Source of the DNA: a virus
Virus record (IMG/VR): IMGVR_UViG_3300032326_000067
Span: 1 to 26,317 of that record
Reading direction: 5' to 3' (one strand)
Length of the DNA: 26,317 nt
Positions 1-7,556 of this stretch are shown here, in pieces. The stretch's first letter is position 1; every line of letters begins with the position of its first letter. The position numbers and the translations under genes are program-made. Below the pieces are notes generated by a model. It was not told where the DNA came from and ran no database searches. It was given only the letters and a program-made list of their open reading frames with translations.

Positions 1-34
1 ACGGCGACCCGGCATAGGGTGACTCAGCATACAT
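1..34 (-). CDS. Start of a partial phage protein (cut by left edge)
   Basis: An ATG at 34 directly follows the TAA stop of the tail-fibre gene (TAAATG), suggesting translational coupling. Only eleven residues are visible (MYAESPYAGSP). The reading frame is open to the window edge. Short proteins that begin with Ser/Pro/Tyr/Gly-rich sequence are common in phage virion operons, but no function can be given. No Shine-Dalgarno is obvious, so coupling from the stop codon is the main argument for the start. Confidence 0.45.
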   Translation of the reverse strand, partial: MYAESPYAGSP

Positions 35-2371
35 TTAGAGCACCACCCACTTGCCCCCTGACGGCACAGTAACGCTAACTCCATTGGCTAAAGTAACAGG
101 CCCAGTTGACACGGCTGAATAACCAGAAGGAATTGAATAACTTGTACCGACAGTTCTGTTGTTAGCAAATATACCGTTGCTTGCCTGCATGTTTGGTGCA
201 GTCAGGACATTTGTGCCAGGGTTAAAAGTCAACTCTGTAGACGATACGTTTGCCGCACTAATAGTTCCACTAGTTGCAGTCGTAAATACTGGGTAATACG
301 TAGCATTTGTGCTGGTATCGTTGGTAATTGTTACCCCAGTAGATACAGCTTGAGATACCCAACTAGTTCCGTTGGAAGTAAGAACATTATTTGCTGTTCC
401 AGGTGCAACCACTTTTACTGAATTTGTGCCGTTACCAAGAATGACATTATCAGCAGTTAAGCTAGTTAATCCAGTACCACCATAAGCAGCCCCTACCGCA
501 TTACCTTGCCAAGTACCTGCAGTAACCGTGCCAACTCCAGTAATACCTGTATAAGAACCAGAAACACGAGCTGCCGGAACAGTACCAGCGGAGAGGTTAG
601 ATGCGTTTATAGAAGTGATAGATGTACCACCACCGCTAAGGTTTGTAGCATTTACAACGTTGGCATCAAAAGACCCGTTAGTATCACGAAGCACAATAGT
701 GGAAGAACCATTGGCAGAAGAAGCAGTAGTCCTGGCATTTGATAGAGTTCCCGAAGTAATGTTTGAGGCATTAATATCTGTGATCGCAGAACCATTACCA
801 GCAATATTTGCAGTAATCGTATTGGCAGAGAAGTTACCACCAGAATCACGAGAAACAATCGTAGAAGCACCATTAGCAGAAGCTGCGGTCGTACGGGCAT
901 TAGAAATCGTACCAGACGAGATATTAGACGCATTGATTGCGTTAATGCCCGAACCATCGCCGCTAAACAAAGAGGCTGTGATTACGTTAGAGCCAAAGTT
1001 TCCAGAAGAATCACGGAGTACGATCGTGCTTGCGCTGTTAGCCGTATTACCGGTAGTGCGGGCATTTGAAATCGTACCTGACGAAATATTCGAGGCGTTG
1101 ATGTCTGTTAGACCCGCCGCATTAGCGGTGATATTAGTAAAGTTACCAGACGTAGCATTGACCGTTGTAGCCGTAACCACGTTAGCGTTGAACGAGCCAT
1201 TAGAATCACGGGCAACAATCGTAGAAGCGCCGTTAGCAGAAGCCGCCGTAGTTCTAGCGTTGTCTAGGGTGCCTACAGAAATACTAGAAGCATTGATAGA
1301 TACGTTAGATGCGTTGGTTAACTGCCCTTGGGCATTCACCGTGAACTGTGCAACAGCCCCGTCATTACCATAAGTAGCAGCGGTTACGGCTGTATTAGCA
1401 ATACTAAACGTTAAGTTAGCAAGGTTTAAACCTGTACCAGCCGCATAAATTTGAGCGGAACTAATCTGCACAAAGTTAATAGCAGTAGTACCAAAAGTAA
1501 TCGTACCTGTTGTATTACATACGTATGTTTCTCCAGCGCCCGTATTACCAGAGGTAACAAAGAAAGCGTCGCCGTTACCCAAAGCATCGGGGTCTTTTAG
1601 ACCATAAGAGTCAGCGTCAGTAGCACGGGTAAGCACCCAGTTTGTTGAACCTGAACCTACAGTAGTAACCGTGTAAACGCCATTCTCAAAAGCATTTGTC
1701 TGGTTATAAACAAGAATTCGATCCCCTGCTTGAGCAACAACTCCATCAGGAGTAAAGGCTACTTGTGTACCTGCATTAGTAAGCGTAGCCCCCACACCAC
1801 CCGTACCGTTATTGTACGTGGCTGTTAAGTTACCCGTTGTATTTGGAACTTCATATTTAACTGGGGTGTGATATGTAATACCTGTAGTAACTAAGTTATC
1901 TACATAAGTTTTGTTGGTAATATCCGTCGCATTAGAAGCGTTAGCAGTAATAGTACCAGCGGTCAACGTGGCTGTAGAGGCAACTAAATTTGTTGTGTTA
2001 ACTTGGGTAAAAGTAACTACGTTTGCACCATTGCCAGAAGTATTGACGATGTTTGTTGCGTCTGTATATACAGACTTCTCAGCAGGCTGAGTTATAAATA
2101 CGTCTTTTGTTCCAGCAGAAAAGTTAACAAGCGACCCACTATTACTAGAATCTAAAACAGTATCTCGACTTAACTGATCGGGCGAAGTGAACGTGCCAAT
2201 ACCTACTTCCCACTGATTACCAGTCTGGGCAGCAATAGTGTAATAGCACGTGTTTCCAGTACCAATAACCGAAAAGGCTTGGTATCCTGCTACAGCACCC
2301 AAAAGGGTAGCCGTACCCGTACTGGTAACAGTAGTGGTTTCTTTAACCCTATCCTTTAAGATGAGAGCCAT
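35..2371 (-). CDS. Tail fibre-like protein with tandem repeats
   Basis: This 778-residue protein is probably the fibre or appendage that contacts the host surface. Residues 1-105 look like a virion-attachment domain of the kind shared by many phage fibres (MALILKDRVKETT at the start). Residues 359-587 hold four tandem repeats of 54-65 residues, each opening INASxxSxGTxxNARTT and carrying a STIVxRDSxGxF segment, with a shortened fifth copy after them. Residues 620-675 have the GGTGLTS...GxxxxVLTSNGTSW pattern common in fibre shafts. Composition is Thr/Asn/Ser/Ala/Gly-rich with almost no Cys. The C-terminus (VPSGGKWVVL) resembles fibre ends, and no C-terminal chaperone domain is visible. It is the longest gene of the distal late operon, 10 bases after the upstream gene. 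Receptor and fold are unknown. Confidence 0.75.
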   Translation of the reverse strand: MALILKDRVKETTTVTSTGTATLLGAVAGYQAFSVIGTGNTCYYTIAAQTGNQWEVGIGTFTSPDQLSRDTVLDSSNSGSLVNFSAGTKDVFITQPAEKSVYTDATNIVNTSGNGANVVTFTQVNTTNLVASTATLTAGTITANASNATDITNKTYVDNLVTTGITYHTPVKYEVPNTTGNLTATYNNGTGGVGATLTNAGTQVAFTPDGVVAQAGDRILVYNQTNAFENGVYTVTTVGSGSTNWVLTRATDADSYGLKDPDALGNGDAFFVTSGNTGAGETYVCNTTGTITFGTTAINFVQISSAQIYAAGTGLNLANLTFSIANTAVTAATYGNDGAVAQFTVNAQGQLTNASNVSINASSISVGTLDNARTTAASANGASTIVARDSNGSFNANVVTATTVNATSGNFTNITANAAGLTDINASNISSGTISNARTTGNTANSASTIVLRDSSGNFGSNVITASLFSGDGSGINAINASNISSGTISNARTTAASANGASTIVSRDSGGNFSANTITANIAGNGSAITDINASNITSGTLSNARTTASSANGSSTIVLRDTNGSFDANVVNATNLSGGGTSITSINASNLSAGTVPAARVSGSYTGITGVGTVTAGTWQGNAVGAAYGGTGLTSLTADNVILGNGTNSVKVVAPGTANNVLTSNGTSWVSQAVSTGVTITNDTSTNATYYPVFTTATSGTISAANVSSTELTFNPGTNVLTAPNMQASNGIFANNRTVGTSYSIPSGYSAVSTGPVTLANGVSVTVPSGGKWVVL
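611..1297 (-). repeat. Tandem repeats inside the tail fibre gene
   Basis: Four consecutive coding repeats of about 160-195 bases encode the units starting INASSIS, INASNIS, INASNIS and INASNIT; a partial fifth follows (INASNLS). They vary at synonymous and non-synonymous positions, so this is an old, diverged repeat rather than a recent duplication. Such arrays usually form a periodic shaft. Confidence 0.85.
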
Positions 2372-2381
2372 TTAAAGCTCC

Positions 2382-2813
2382 TTAACTAGCGGTCAAACGA
2401 ATAATAGCGTTACTTGCATCAGCGGTCGGGAAGTTCACTGCAAATGTACCGTTGGTAGAAGTCTTATCACCACCAAAAGATAGTACGCACACAGCAGCAT
2501 TAGACTGGCTGTTGTTATAAATTAACGCACCAGCAGCAGTAATCGTCGCATTCGCCCAAGAAGTATTAGCAAACGAAATATAAGCCACGTTGCCAGAGTT
2601 TGTTGGGGTTACGCTAACAGTCAAAGTATTGCCACCAGCAGTGTAGTTGCCAGCAGAAGCTACTTCGTTAGTTGCTGTGTATGCAGTTGTGTTCTCGTCC
2701 AAACTAGCAGAGCTTGTATACAAGGCTAATTTAAACGTGTTTGCAGAAAAATTTTGTTGACCATTCAAGAGTTGTACCTTGAATGAAGTCGCCATTGCTT
2801 GAGTAATTGCCAT
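2382..2813 (-). CDS. Phage virion protein of unknown role (MAITQAM family)
   Basis: This 143-residue protein is predicted to be almost all beta strand, rich in Thr/Ala/Ser/Asn. It has the opening MAITQAM.TSFK..LL and later FKLALYTSSA, GALIYN and FGGDKTSTNGTF segments that I recognise from many phage genomes, where it is annotated only as a structural or hypothetical protein next to tail fibre genes. It lies between the adaptor-like gene and the fibre. It may be a small tail, neck or fibre-base component, which is inference. The start ATG at 2813 is preceded by GGAGCAACAA. Confidence 0.7.
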   Translation of the reverse strand: MAITQAMATSFKVQLLNGQQNFSANTFKLALYTSSASLDENTTAYTATNEVASAGNYTAGGNTLTVSVTPTNSGNVAYISFANTSWANATITAAGALIYNNSQSNAAVCVLSFGGDKTSTNGTFAVNFPTADASNAIIRLTAS

Positions 2814-2830
2814 TTGTTGCTCCTAAAAAA

Positions 2831-3736
2831 TTATCTAACAGGTCCAGGTATAGGCAACCTGAGTTGTCCGTCACGGTATGCACTACGTCTATCTTTACCA
2901 TCACCCAAATCTCTAAGTAACGCTAAGGATTCTTGGTATTTTTGTTCGTAGTAATTTACCATGTCTTGCTCACCTTTTTGGTAAATAACAGCTTCTCTCA
3001 ACGAACCATATAACAAAACTGTTTCAAAGTTGTCACCCAACCATGATGAGCCAGTTGGATTATTGATGTTAGTAACAGGCACTGAGAAGCCAGAACCTGA
3101 GTTACCTAAGTTGGCAGTAGAGGCACTCAATACATCACCAACAATATAGAACGATCCGCCATCACGGATTGATACTGAAGTAACTACACCACCTGCCACA
3201 ACGATATCGGCAGAGGCATACTGACCCTTACCACCAGTCAAAGGAACCTTTTGGTATGTGCCATTGATATAACCAGAACCACCTGTGATGGTGCCTAAAC
3301 CAGATAACACACCCTGCACAATCGATACAGGGTAATAGTAGTAATGCAATTCAGTCTGGTAGCTTGCATCTGGAGAAGGTCCGATTAAATATGTGTACGG
3401 ACTAAACTGGGCGTAGTACTTTGGCAATCCTTCATCGTTAGGGTTTGTATACGATTGACGGATAAAGTTAACGTCTTTATCAATCAAATACTCGTAGTTA
3501 CCGCTAGCGTCAATAACTGCAAGGGAGAACGAAGCTAAGTAGTCGCTAGGTAGCGCTAAATAGTGGTCGCCTTGTGTGAAGTTACCAATAACGTTCTTAC
3601 GGATAGCAGGGATTTGAACAGCGTTATAAACACGCTCTTCGCAGTTATAAACGAACGTAGGAATACTCTGAACAAACGATGCCTCGTCAGATTCTGCGTA
3701 GTTTTGAATAGCTGCGTAAAGCTGTTCGTAATTCAT
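2831..3736 (-). CDS. Head-tail connector/adaptor-like protein with a beta-rich insertion
   Basis: This 301-residue protein opens MNYEQLYAAIQNY and continues with a helical segment (FVYNCEERVYNAVQIPAIRKN), a pattern seen in phage adaptor/neck proteins encoded near the portal and tail fibre. The C-terminal part (SSWLGDNFETVLLYGSLREA, then a helical tail) completes that domain. Between them, residues about 147-226 form an extra Gly/Val/Ser-rich module (GGSGY.NGTY..VPLTGG, VAGGVVTSVSI, GGSFYIVGD) that resembles a beta-repeat domain inserted in many unrelated virion proteins. The last residues are Pro/Arg-rich (LRLPIPGPVR). Assignment as a connector rests on pattern recognition and context. It could instead be a tail or nozzle protein. 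Confidence 0.6.
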   Translation of the reverse strand: MNYEQLYAAIQNYAESDEASFVQSIPTFVYNCEERVYNAVQIPAIRKNVIGNFTQGDHYLALPSDYLASFSLAVIDASGNYEYLIDKDVNFIRQSYTNPNDEGLPKYYAQFSPYTYLIGPSPDASYQTELHYYYYPVSIVQGVLSGLGTITGGSGYINGTYQKVPLTGGKGQYASADIVVAGGVVTSVSIRDGGSFYIVGDVLSASTANLGNSGSGFSVPVTNINNPTGSSWLGDNFETVLLYGSLREAVIYQKGEQDMVNYYEQKYQESLALLRDLGDGKDRRSAYRDGQLRLPIPGPVR

Positions 3737-3738
3737 GA

Positions 3739-4005
3739 TTAGCCCATTTTTCCGCTAGACATTTTGCCTTTAGTGGCTGCACCTGTGCCACGCATCATGA
3801 TCTTACCGTACTTATTGTCTGGTGGATAGTTGCCTTTGCTGATACCAGCAACAGACATGTTCATCTTATCCATGCACTCAGCGCCAGTTTCCTGGTTGCT
3901 GTATGTTTTGACGTTAGTAGGCTTGCCCTTCATGGTATGTGGTTGAGCATACACTTCGGCTGGACCAACTTCTTTGCCGCCTTTTTTCATAGAAAACTTA
4001 GCCAT
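3739..4005 (-). CDS. Small basic protein with an RGTGAATKG motif
   Basis: This 88-residue protein is rich in Lys, Gly and Met. It starts MAKFSMKKGGKEVGPAEVY and ends with KIMMRGTGAATKGKMSSGKMG. The RGTGAATKG string near the C-terminus is one I recognise from small uncharacterised proteins of aquatic phages. It has no membrane segment or signal peptide. A KKGG element near the start is shared with several neighbours (the 6917-7378, 6072-6617 and 5795-6070 genes carry KKGG or EGGK). The gene sits 2 bases after the preceding gene, so it is probably co-translated with virion proteins. Function unknown; a nucleic-acid or capsid-associated role would fit the charge. Confidence 0.7.
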   Translation of the reverse strand: MAKFSMKKGGKEVGPAEVYAQPHTMKGKPTNVKTYSNQETGAECMDKMNMSVAGISKGNYPPDNKYGKIMMRGTGAATKGKMSSGKMG

Positions 4006-4007
4006 GA

Positions 4008-4196
4008 TTAACCTCTCTTTTGAGCAGCAATCTTTGCAAGACCGCGACCCATTTTCTTCATATCAGCATTAGTCTTACCGCCAGAGCCTTTAACACCCTT
4101 TTGGATAGCTACTGTAGGACCTGAATCACCCAAGTTTTTACCTTCGGTTTTGCCTTTTTTAGTGATACCGTCTGCGCCTTTTTTGTACATTTTCAA
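4008..4196 (-). CDS. Very small basic protein with an ADGxxxKGKTxGK motif
   Basis: This 62-residue protein is Lys/Gly-rich. Residues 8-20 read ADGITKKGKTEGK, the same motif found at the C-termini of four genes between 6072 and 7873, here at the N-terminus and with Ile in place of Cys. The rest is low-complexity basic sequence (MKKMGRGLAKIAAQKRG at the end). It is flanked by gaps of 2-3 bases, in a polycistronic run. I do not know its function. The shared motif suggests a common partner or processing signal, which is inference. Confidence 0.65.
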   Translation of the reverse strand: MKMYKKGADGITKKGKTEGKNLGDSGPTVAIQKGVKGSGGKTNADMKKMGRGLAKIAAQKRG

Positions 4197-4199
4197 CTC

Positions 4200-4625
4200 C
4201 TATGTTGTCGTTACCGTAACTGTACCAACAATTACTTGTTGTACCAAGTCATTTGGTGTTAAACCTGCATCAGGACCTCTACTTCCCCCTACAGGATTCC
4301 ACCCCCATTGAAACACCCTACTACCTAATTCTGGACTACCAAAGCCGTCCGGACCTACACCTGTTATGTTTATCTGCAAGCCACTATTACCTGACTGCAA
4401 ATACGATACGTCCGGTCTAGGCTCACGAACTGCCTGCGGGTCGTCTACTGGGTATAAACCTAATGACAACTGCGGCTGGTCAGGGTCCCAACAACTAGGA
4501 CAAACCTTAATCTTAAACGGGCGTTGCTTTACTATCTGTGTCTTAAGCTCTTTCAGCTTATATCGTTGCGCACAACGATCACATTCAGCAATCGCAAACT
4601 TGCCCGAGGCAAAACGATTAGGCAT
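4200..4625 (-). CDS. Zinc-ribbon phage protein of the virion region
   Basis: This 141-residue protein opens MPNRFASGKFAIAECDRC. Two CxxC pairs at C15/C18 and C42/C45 form a probable zinc ribbon. Next comes a conserved-looking PQLSLGLYPVDDPQAVREPRPD segment, and the tail is Gly/Thr-rich ending VTVTTT. I have seen this architecture in many phage late operons next to connector genes, without a defined function. It overlaps the end of the P22 gp4-like gene by 8 bases, implying coupled translation. A role in head completion or DNA retention is possible but not shown. Confidence 0.7.
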   Translation of the reverse strand: MPNRFASGKFAIAECDRCAQRYKLKELKTQIVKQRPFKIKVCPSCWDPDQPQLSLGLYPVDDPQAVREPRPDVSYLQSGNSGLQINITGVGPDGFGSPELGSRVFQWGWNPVGGSRGPDAGLTPNDLVQQVIVGTVTVTTT

Positions 4626-5547
4626 AGAACAAAGTCCTTGGCACGAATCTTACTGGTGCTTTATCACGGTCTTCATCCGCTGCTAACTGGAACTGCTGCT
4701 CATAATCGGCTTTAAGCATCGGAATTCGGTTAGGGTCAACTCCAGGAATCTTCTGAGATAGATAGAAAGCCAAACCTGCAACCATGCAAGGTATAAAGCG
4801 GAATGGGATATCTTGTTCACGAATACCACCACCTGCATCCTGAATACGGCGCATTCTGTAGTAAACGAACGTATATTGGTTTCCAGGAGCGTTAGGGGTG
4901 GGCCATACGTTTACGCAGGGTAGGTTCTGGATAGTCACGCCAGCGCCCGTTAAATGAGCCGTAGCGGTAGTTCCTGCCTGTCCACGATAGCAGTTTGTAA
5001 GCTGGTTTCCTACGATGTTCGCATAACCAATAGTTTCGGCACCAATCTTAACGAAGCCTGCCGTTGGCAATCCAAGGATAGAACTCACTGTGATAGTTGT
5101 ATCGTCCGCATCAATACCACCATTTAATGTGGTTGTGGCACTAACGTTTGTCATGCCTGACTGTCTATTGATCCAAACCTGAATAGGGCGTCCCTGTGTT
5201 AACTTGTTAGGGATTGACATGTAAGTTGGTTCAGCAATACGGCTGATATTGATATCGATCTGGTTTGCATAGTTGCCGTTATATTGACGGATAACTTGGT
5301 CTAGCAAGTCAATCGTATCTACTGGAAGAGGGTAAATAGCCTGACCAGTAACCATAGGAATCTGCCCCTGTTCTACTGTCCAGAGGTTGATACCACGATT
5401 AGCCCACTCAATAGTGAGCAAATTTAGACTGCGTCGTGCAGTTCTAAAGTCATATCCTGACCGCAACTCCATGCCACAACGCTCAAACGCCTCTTCAATG
5501 AGGTCATTCATGTCTAGGTTAAATGCGGTAGTTCCAGTAGTAGTCAT
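4618..5547 (-). CDS. P22 gp4-like head-tail adaptor/tail accessory protein with inserted domain
   Basis: The protein has 309 residues. The N-terminal part (LIEEAFERCGMELRSGYDFRTARRSLN, read in pieces) and the C-terminal helical part (QDIPFRFIPCMVAGLAFYLSQKIP) match the pattern of podovirus head-tail adaptors that bind under the portal. Residues about 136-206 look like an inserted beta domain (DDTTITVSSILGLPTAGFVKIG, ETIGYANI, CYRGQAGTTATAH in order) of a type often found in virion proteins. The insertion separates two halves of the expected fold. The gene overlaps its upstream neighbour by 4 bases (ATGA) and the zinc-ribbon gene by 8. Connector assignment is likely; its exact equivalence to gp4 is inference. 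Confidence 0.7.
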   Translation of the reverse strand: MTTTGTTAFNLDMNDLIEEAFERCGMELRSGYDFRTARRSLNLLTIEWANRGINLWTVEQGQIPMVTGQAIYPLPVDTIDLLDQVIRQYNGNYANQIDINISRIAEPTYMSIPNKLTQGRPIQVWINRQSGMTNVSATTTLNGGIDADDTTITVSSILGLPTAGFVKIGAETIGYANIVGNQLTNCYRGQAGTTATAHLTGAGVTIQNLPCVNVWPTPNAPGNQYTFVYYRMRRIQDAGGGIREQDIPFRFIPCMVAGLAFYLSQKIPGVDPNRIPMLKADYEQQFQLAADEDRDKAPVRFVPRTLFYA

Positions 5548-5795
5548 TTGACTCTCCTATAAGGCGCTACTTTAGCCTTTATTTTCTTAGGCTGGGCTAC
5601 AAATTGTTTGCCCGCCGCTTTGCCAGCACGTTTAGCTTTCGTCGTTGCTGCGTATTCTTGTGGGCTTAAAGCCTTGATTGCTTTCTCAGGCAAGTATCTC
5701 TCACCTGTTTCAGAAGACTTTTTGCCAGACTTGGTAGTCCATTTCTGGTCTCCCCAAGCTTTTAGCGAACGTTGGCTCTTGGCTAATGCGCTCAT
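5544..5795 (-). CDS. Small basic conserved phage protein (RYLP.../KQFVAQPKKI type)
   Basis: This 83-residue, strongly basic protein has the order KSQRSLKAWGDQKW, TKSGKKSSETGERYLPEKA, ALSPQEYAATTKAKRAG and GKQFVAQPKKI. I recognise this as a widespread small uncharacterised family in phages and some bacteria (I believe DUF5872). The start codon overlaps the previous gene's stop (TAATG), and the gene's own end overlaps the adaptor by ATGA. No catalytic motif is seen. Presence in the virion is unproven. Confidence 0.7.
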   Translation of the reverse strand: MSALAKSQRSLKAWGDQKWTTKSGKKSSETGERYLPEKAIKALSPQEYAATTKAKRAGKAAGKQFVAQPKKIKAKVAPYRRVK

Positions 5796-6070
5796 TACTT
5801 ATATCCACCACCAGCGGCTTTGTATTTCTTGGCTACTAACTGTGCTTTACGGGCTGACCATTGACCTGCAGCAGTACCGTGTGTTGCAGCAGCTTTAACT
5901 TGAGAAACAATGCGTTTACGCAGACTGGGCTTGGTATAGTTACCAGCGGCGTTTACCTTGCCACCTTCTTTATACATATCAACTTGGTCAGGATTATCCT
6001 TACGGGTAATAACTTTACCTTTAGGCATCTTGCTTGGGTTGATCGCACCCATACCACGGCTGGCTCTCAT
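5795..6070 (-). CDS. Small basic protein with EGGK and QWSARKAQL motifs
   Basis: An open frame extends back to 6280, but the likely start is the ATG at 6070, one base after the TAA of the upstream gene (TAATATG). The upstream extension is Gln/Leu-rich shadow sequence from the overlapping gene. The 91-residue product contains NPSKMPKGKVITRKDNPDQVD, MYKEGGKVNAAGNYTKP, and a C-terminal QWSARKAQLVAKKYKAAGGG. The last segment is familiar from conserved hypothetical proteins of phage late operons. The protein is basic with no membrane segment. Function unknown. The EGGK element links it to neighbouring small genes. Confidence 0.7.
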   Translation of the reverse strand: MRASRGMGAINPSKMPKGKVITRKDNPDQVDMYKEGGKVNAAGNYTKPSLRKRIVSQVKAAATHGTAAGQWSARKAQLVAKKYKAAGGGYK

Positions 6071-6071
6071 A

Positions 6072-6617
6072 TTAGGCTCTAGTCTTTCCACGGATTGCGC
6101 ATCCGTCTGCACGTTTAGAAGCTGAAGAAACTTTACCACCTGACTTAAATTCTGAAGAACCCATTTTTTTGGCTGCAGCCATTGCCCCACCTGCTGGACC
6201 TGAAGTTGCTGTACCAAGTAATACGTCTCTAACCCCTTCATTAAAGGATTTAGCACGTTTATTTTCTTTAATAGTTTCACTAGGTAAAGGTTTACGAGCG
6301 CTACCTAAACCACTAGCCGAAGCCCCTTTAACAAATGGGTTCATGTCGTCTTCAGCTTTACCGCCTTCTGCATATTTTTTCACTTTGCCGCCCTTTTTAT
6401 AGCCAGCAAGGTCATATGCCTCACCCTCACGGGCACGGGCAGGGACAGACTCACGTAGTGAGCGAGCCATTCTCATATCATCACGGGCAGCCTTAGCAGC
6501 CGTTGTAGAAAGTTTGGAAAGGAAGTCTTTCTCGCCTTCAATACCTTGGACCATTAGGTCACGAGATTTATCAAGCTTTTCGCTTTCTTTCGCTGTAGGT
6601 TTACGATAATCAGGCAT
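6072..6617 (-). CDS. Small basic protein with C-terminal ADGCxxRGKT motif
   Basis: The product has 181 residues. The N-terminal half is charged and helical (MPDYRKPTAKESEKLDKSRD onward), followed by GYKKGGKVKKYAEGGK and later a small Ala/Gly-rich segment around residues 135-150. The C-terminus, residues 170-181, is ADGCAIRGKTRA, preceded by a KSGGK. Three adjacent upstream genes encode the same C-terminal motif. Its start ATG overlaps the stop of the previous gene by one base. Function unknown. The C-terminal position of the motif suggests a sorting or binding tag (inference). Confidence 0.7.
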   Translation of the reverse strand: MPDYRKPTAKESEKLDKSRDLMVQGIEGEKDFLSKLSTTAAKAARDDMRMARSLRESVPARAREGEAYDLAGYKKGGKVKKYAEGGKAEDDMNPFVKGASASGLGSARKPLPSETIKENKRAKSFNEGVRDVLLGTATSGPAGGAMAAAKKMGSSEFKSGGKVSSASKRADGCAIRGKTRA

Positions 6618-6916
6618 TACACAATCCTTCCTTTAGTTTTCCCTCTAACAGCACAACCATCTCCACGAGATGACGCTGTCCCACCTTTTGCGAACTTTAA
6701 CGGTTCATGCTTTGAAGACTTCGGCATACCGCCGCCACCGCCACCACGATTTACAGGTTCACCAAGACGCTTGTATGTATTCTCGTCAATACGACGGGCA
6801 CGAGCCTCTTCAGCAATCCGACCTACTTCCGCCTTAGCATTGTCATTACGCATCTTGCGTAGGACTCGCTGGGCTTCCTTTTCAGTCTGTAGTGGATCAG
6901 CAGTGTATTCGTCCAT
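6617..6916 (-). CDS. Small protein with C-terminal GDGCAVRGKTKG motif
   Basis: The 99-residue product has a helical, highly charged N-terminal segment (residues 1-52, Glu/Lys/Arg-rich), then a six-glycine linker (NRGGGGGGMPKSSK), then KFAKGGTASSRG and the C-terminal motif GDGCAVRGKTKGRIV (residues 85-99). This looks like a two-part protein: a helical module tethered to the shared tail motif. The start is immediately adjacent to the stop of the upstream gene. Function unknown. Confidence 0.7.
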   Translation of the reverse strand: MDEYTADPLQTEKEAQRVLRKMRNDNAKAEVGRIAEEARARRIDENTYKRLGEPVNRGGGGGGMPKSSKHEPLKFAKGGTASSRGDGCAVRGKTKGRIV

Positions 6917-7378
6917 TTAGCACATGCCGCCTTTTTTCATAGCAACCATCTTGCCTTTTGTATGACCTTTAGTAACACAGCCATCAGCACGGGTTACACC
7001 ACCCTTAGCCATTTTTCTAGCAGGTCCACAAGTCATGCCGCCTTTTTTCATGCCGTGCATTGATTTCTCATGTGCTTTAACTTCTTCTTTAGCAACCTTC
7101 TTCATCATTGGCTTGTCTTTAGCCATATCTGAATGCGCCATGCCGCCTTTTTTCATGTATCCCATTTTGTTCCTCACTTCGGTTGGTAGTTTAGCCAAGC
7201 CTGGATTACTCTCAGCATCAGTTTCTTTAAGGGCGCCGCCCTCTCTAAATTTACGACCTTTGTCTGCTTTCATGAACTCTTCCCCTACAGATTTAGGTAC
7301 GCCAACTTTCTTGGCGAACTTAGGGTTGTTAGCCACAGCAGCCATAAACCCATGTTGTTTTTTACTAGTACTAGGCAT
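6917..7378 (-). CDS. DUF3008-like small basic protein with MKKGGM repeats and the ADGC motif
   Basis: The product has 153 residues. The N-terminus (MPSTSKKQHGFMAAVANNPK, then FAKKVGVPKSVGEEFMKADKG) resembles DUF3008-type small proteins common in phages. The second half is Met/Lys/Gly-rich with three MKKGGM copies (about residues 74, 109 and 147), and ADGCVTKGHTKGKMV at 131-145. Unusually for this group, six residues plus a terminal Cys follow the motif. It overlaps the holin-like gene by 8 bases. The repeated MKKGGM and the Cys residues could mediate binding or cross-linking in the virion, but this is speculation. Confidence 0.7.
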   Translation of the reverse strand: MPSTSKKQHGFMAAVANNPKFAKKVGVPKSVGEEFMKADKGRKFREGGALKETDAESNPGLAKLPTEVRNKMGYMKKGGMAHSDMAKDKPMMKKVAKEEVKAHEKSMHGMKKGGMTCGPARKMAKGGVTRADGCVTKGHTKGKMVAMKKGGMC

Positions 7379-7556
7379 CTTTCTTCTTCCCCAATAGCTT
7401 CTGTATTGTGTCGGTTTCGTAGATGCGAATACCTGTCCATATGATAGTAAATAAAGCCGCTACGGCAGGTAATACATCCACAAGTGCCCCCAACACGGTT
7501 ATCACAGATAAGCCATCTAAAATATGCTTTGTACCATCGTTTAGATGATCTTTCAT
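7371..7556 (-). CDS. Holin-like small membrane protein
   Basis: This 61-residue protein has a hydrophobic stretch from about residue 16 to 47 (SVITVLGALVDVLPAVAALF then TIIWTGIRIY) that could form one or two membrane helices, and a basic C-terminus (KLLGKKKDA). Size, topology and late-operon position fit a holin, which would open the inner membrane for lysis. No endolysin gene is visible in this window, so the assignment is tentative. It overlaps the upstream gene by ATGA and the downstream gene by 8 bases, so all three are probably translated as a coupled set. Confidence 0.5.
   Translation of the reverse strand: MKDHLNDGTKHILDGLSVITVLGALVDVLPAVAALFTIIWTGIRIYETDTIQKLLGKKKDA

Noticed and set aside
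611-1297. CRISPR array
   Set aside because: The repeats are long, diverged and protein-coding, without regular spacers.
615-1373. 252-codon plus-strand open frame opposite the tail fibre gene
   Set aside because: Its repeats mirror the fibre repeats on the other strand; it has no ribosome site and the fibre frame is clearly the coding one.
5795-6280. 161-residue version of the QWSARKAQL protein
   Set aside because: The first 70 residues overlap the ADGC-motif gene out of frame and are Gln/Leu-rich; the ATG at 6070 beside the previous stop fits better.
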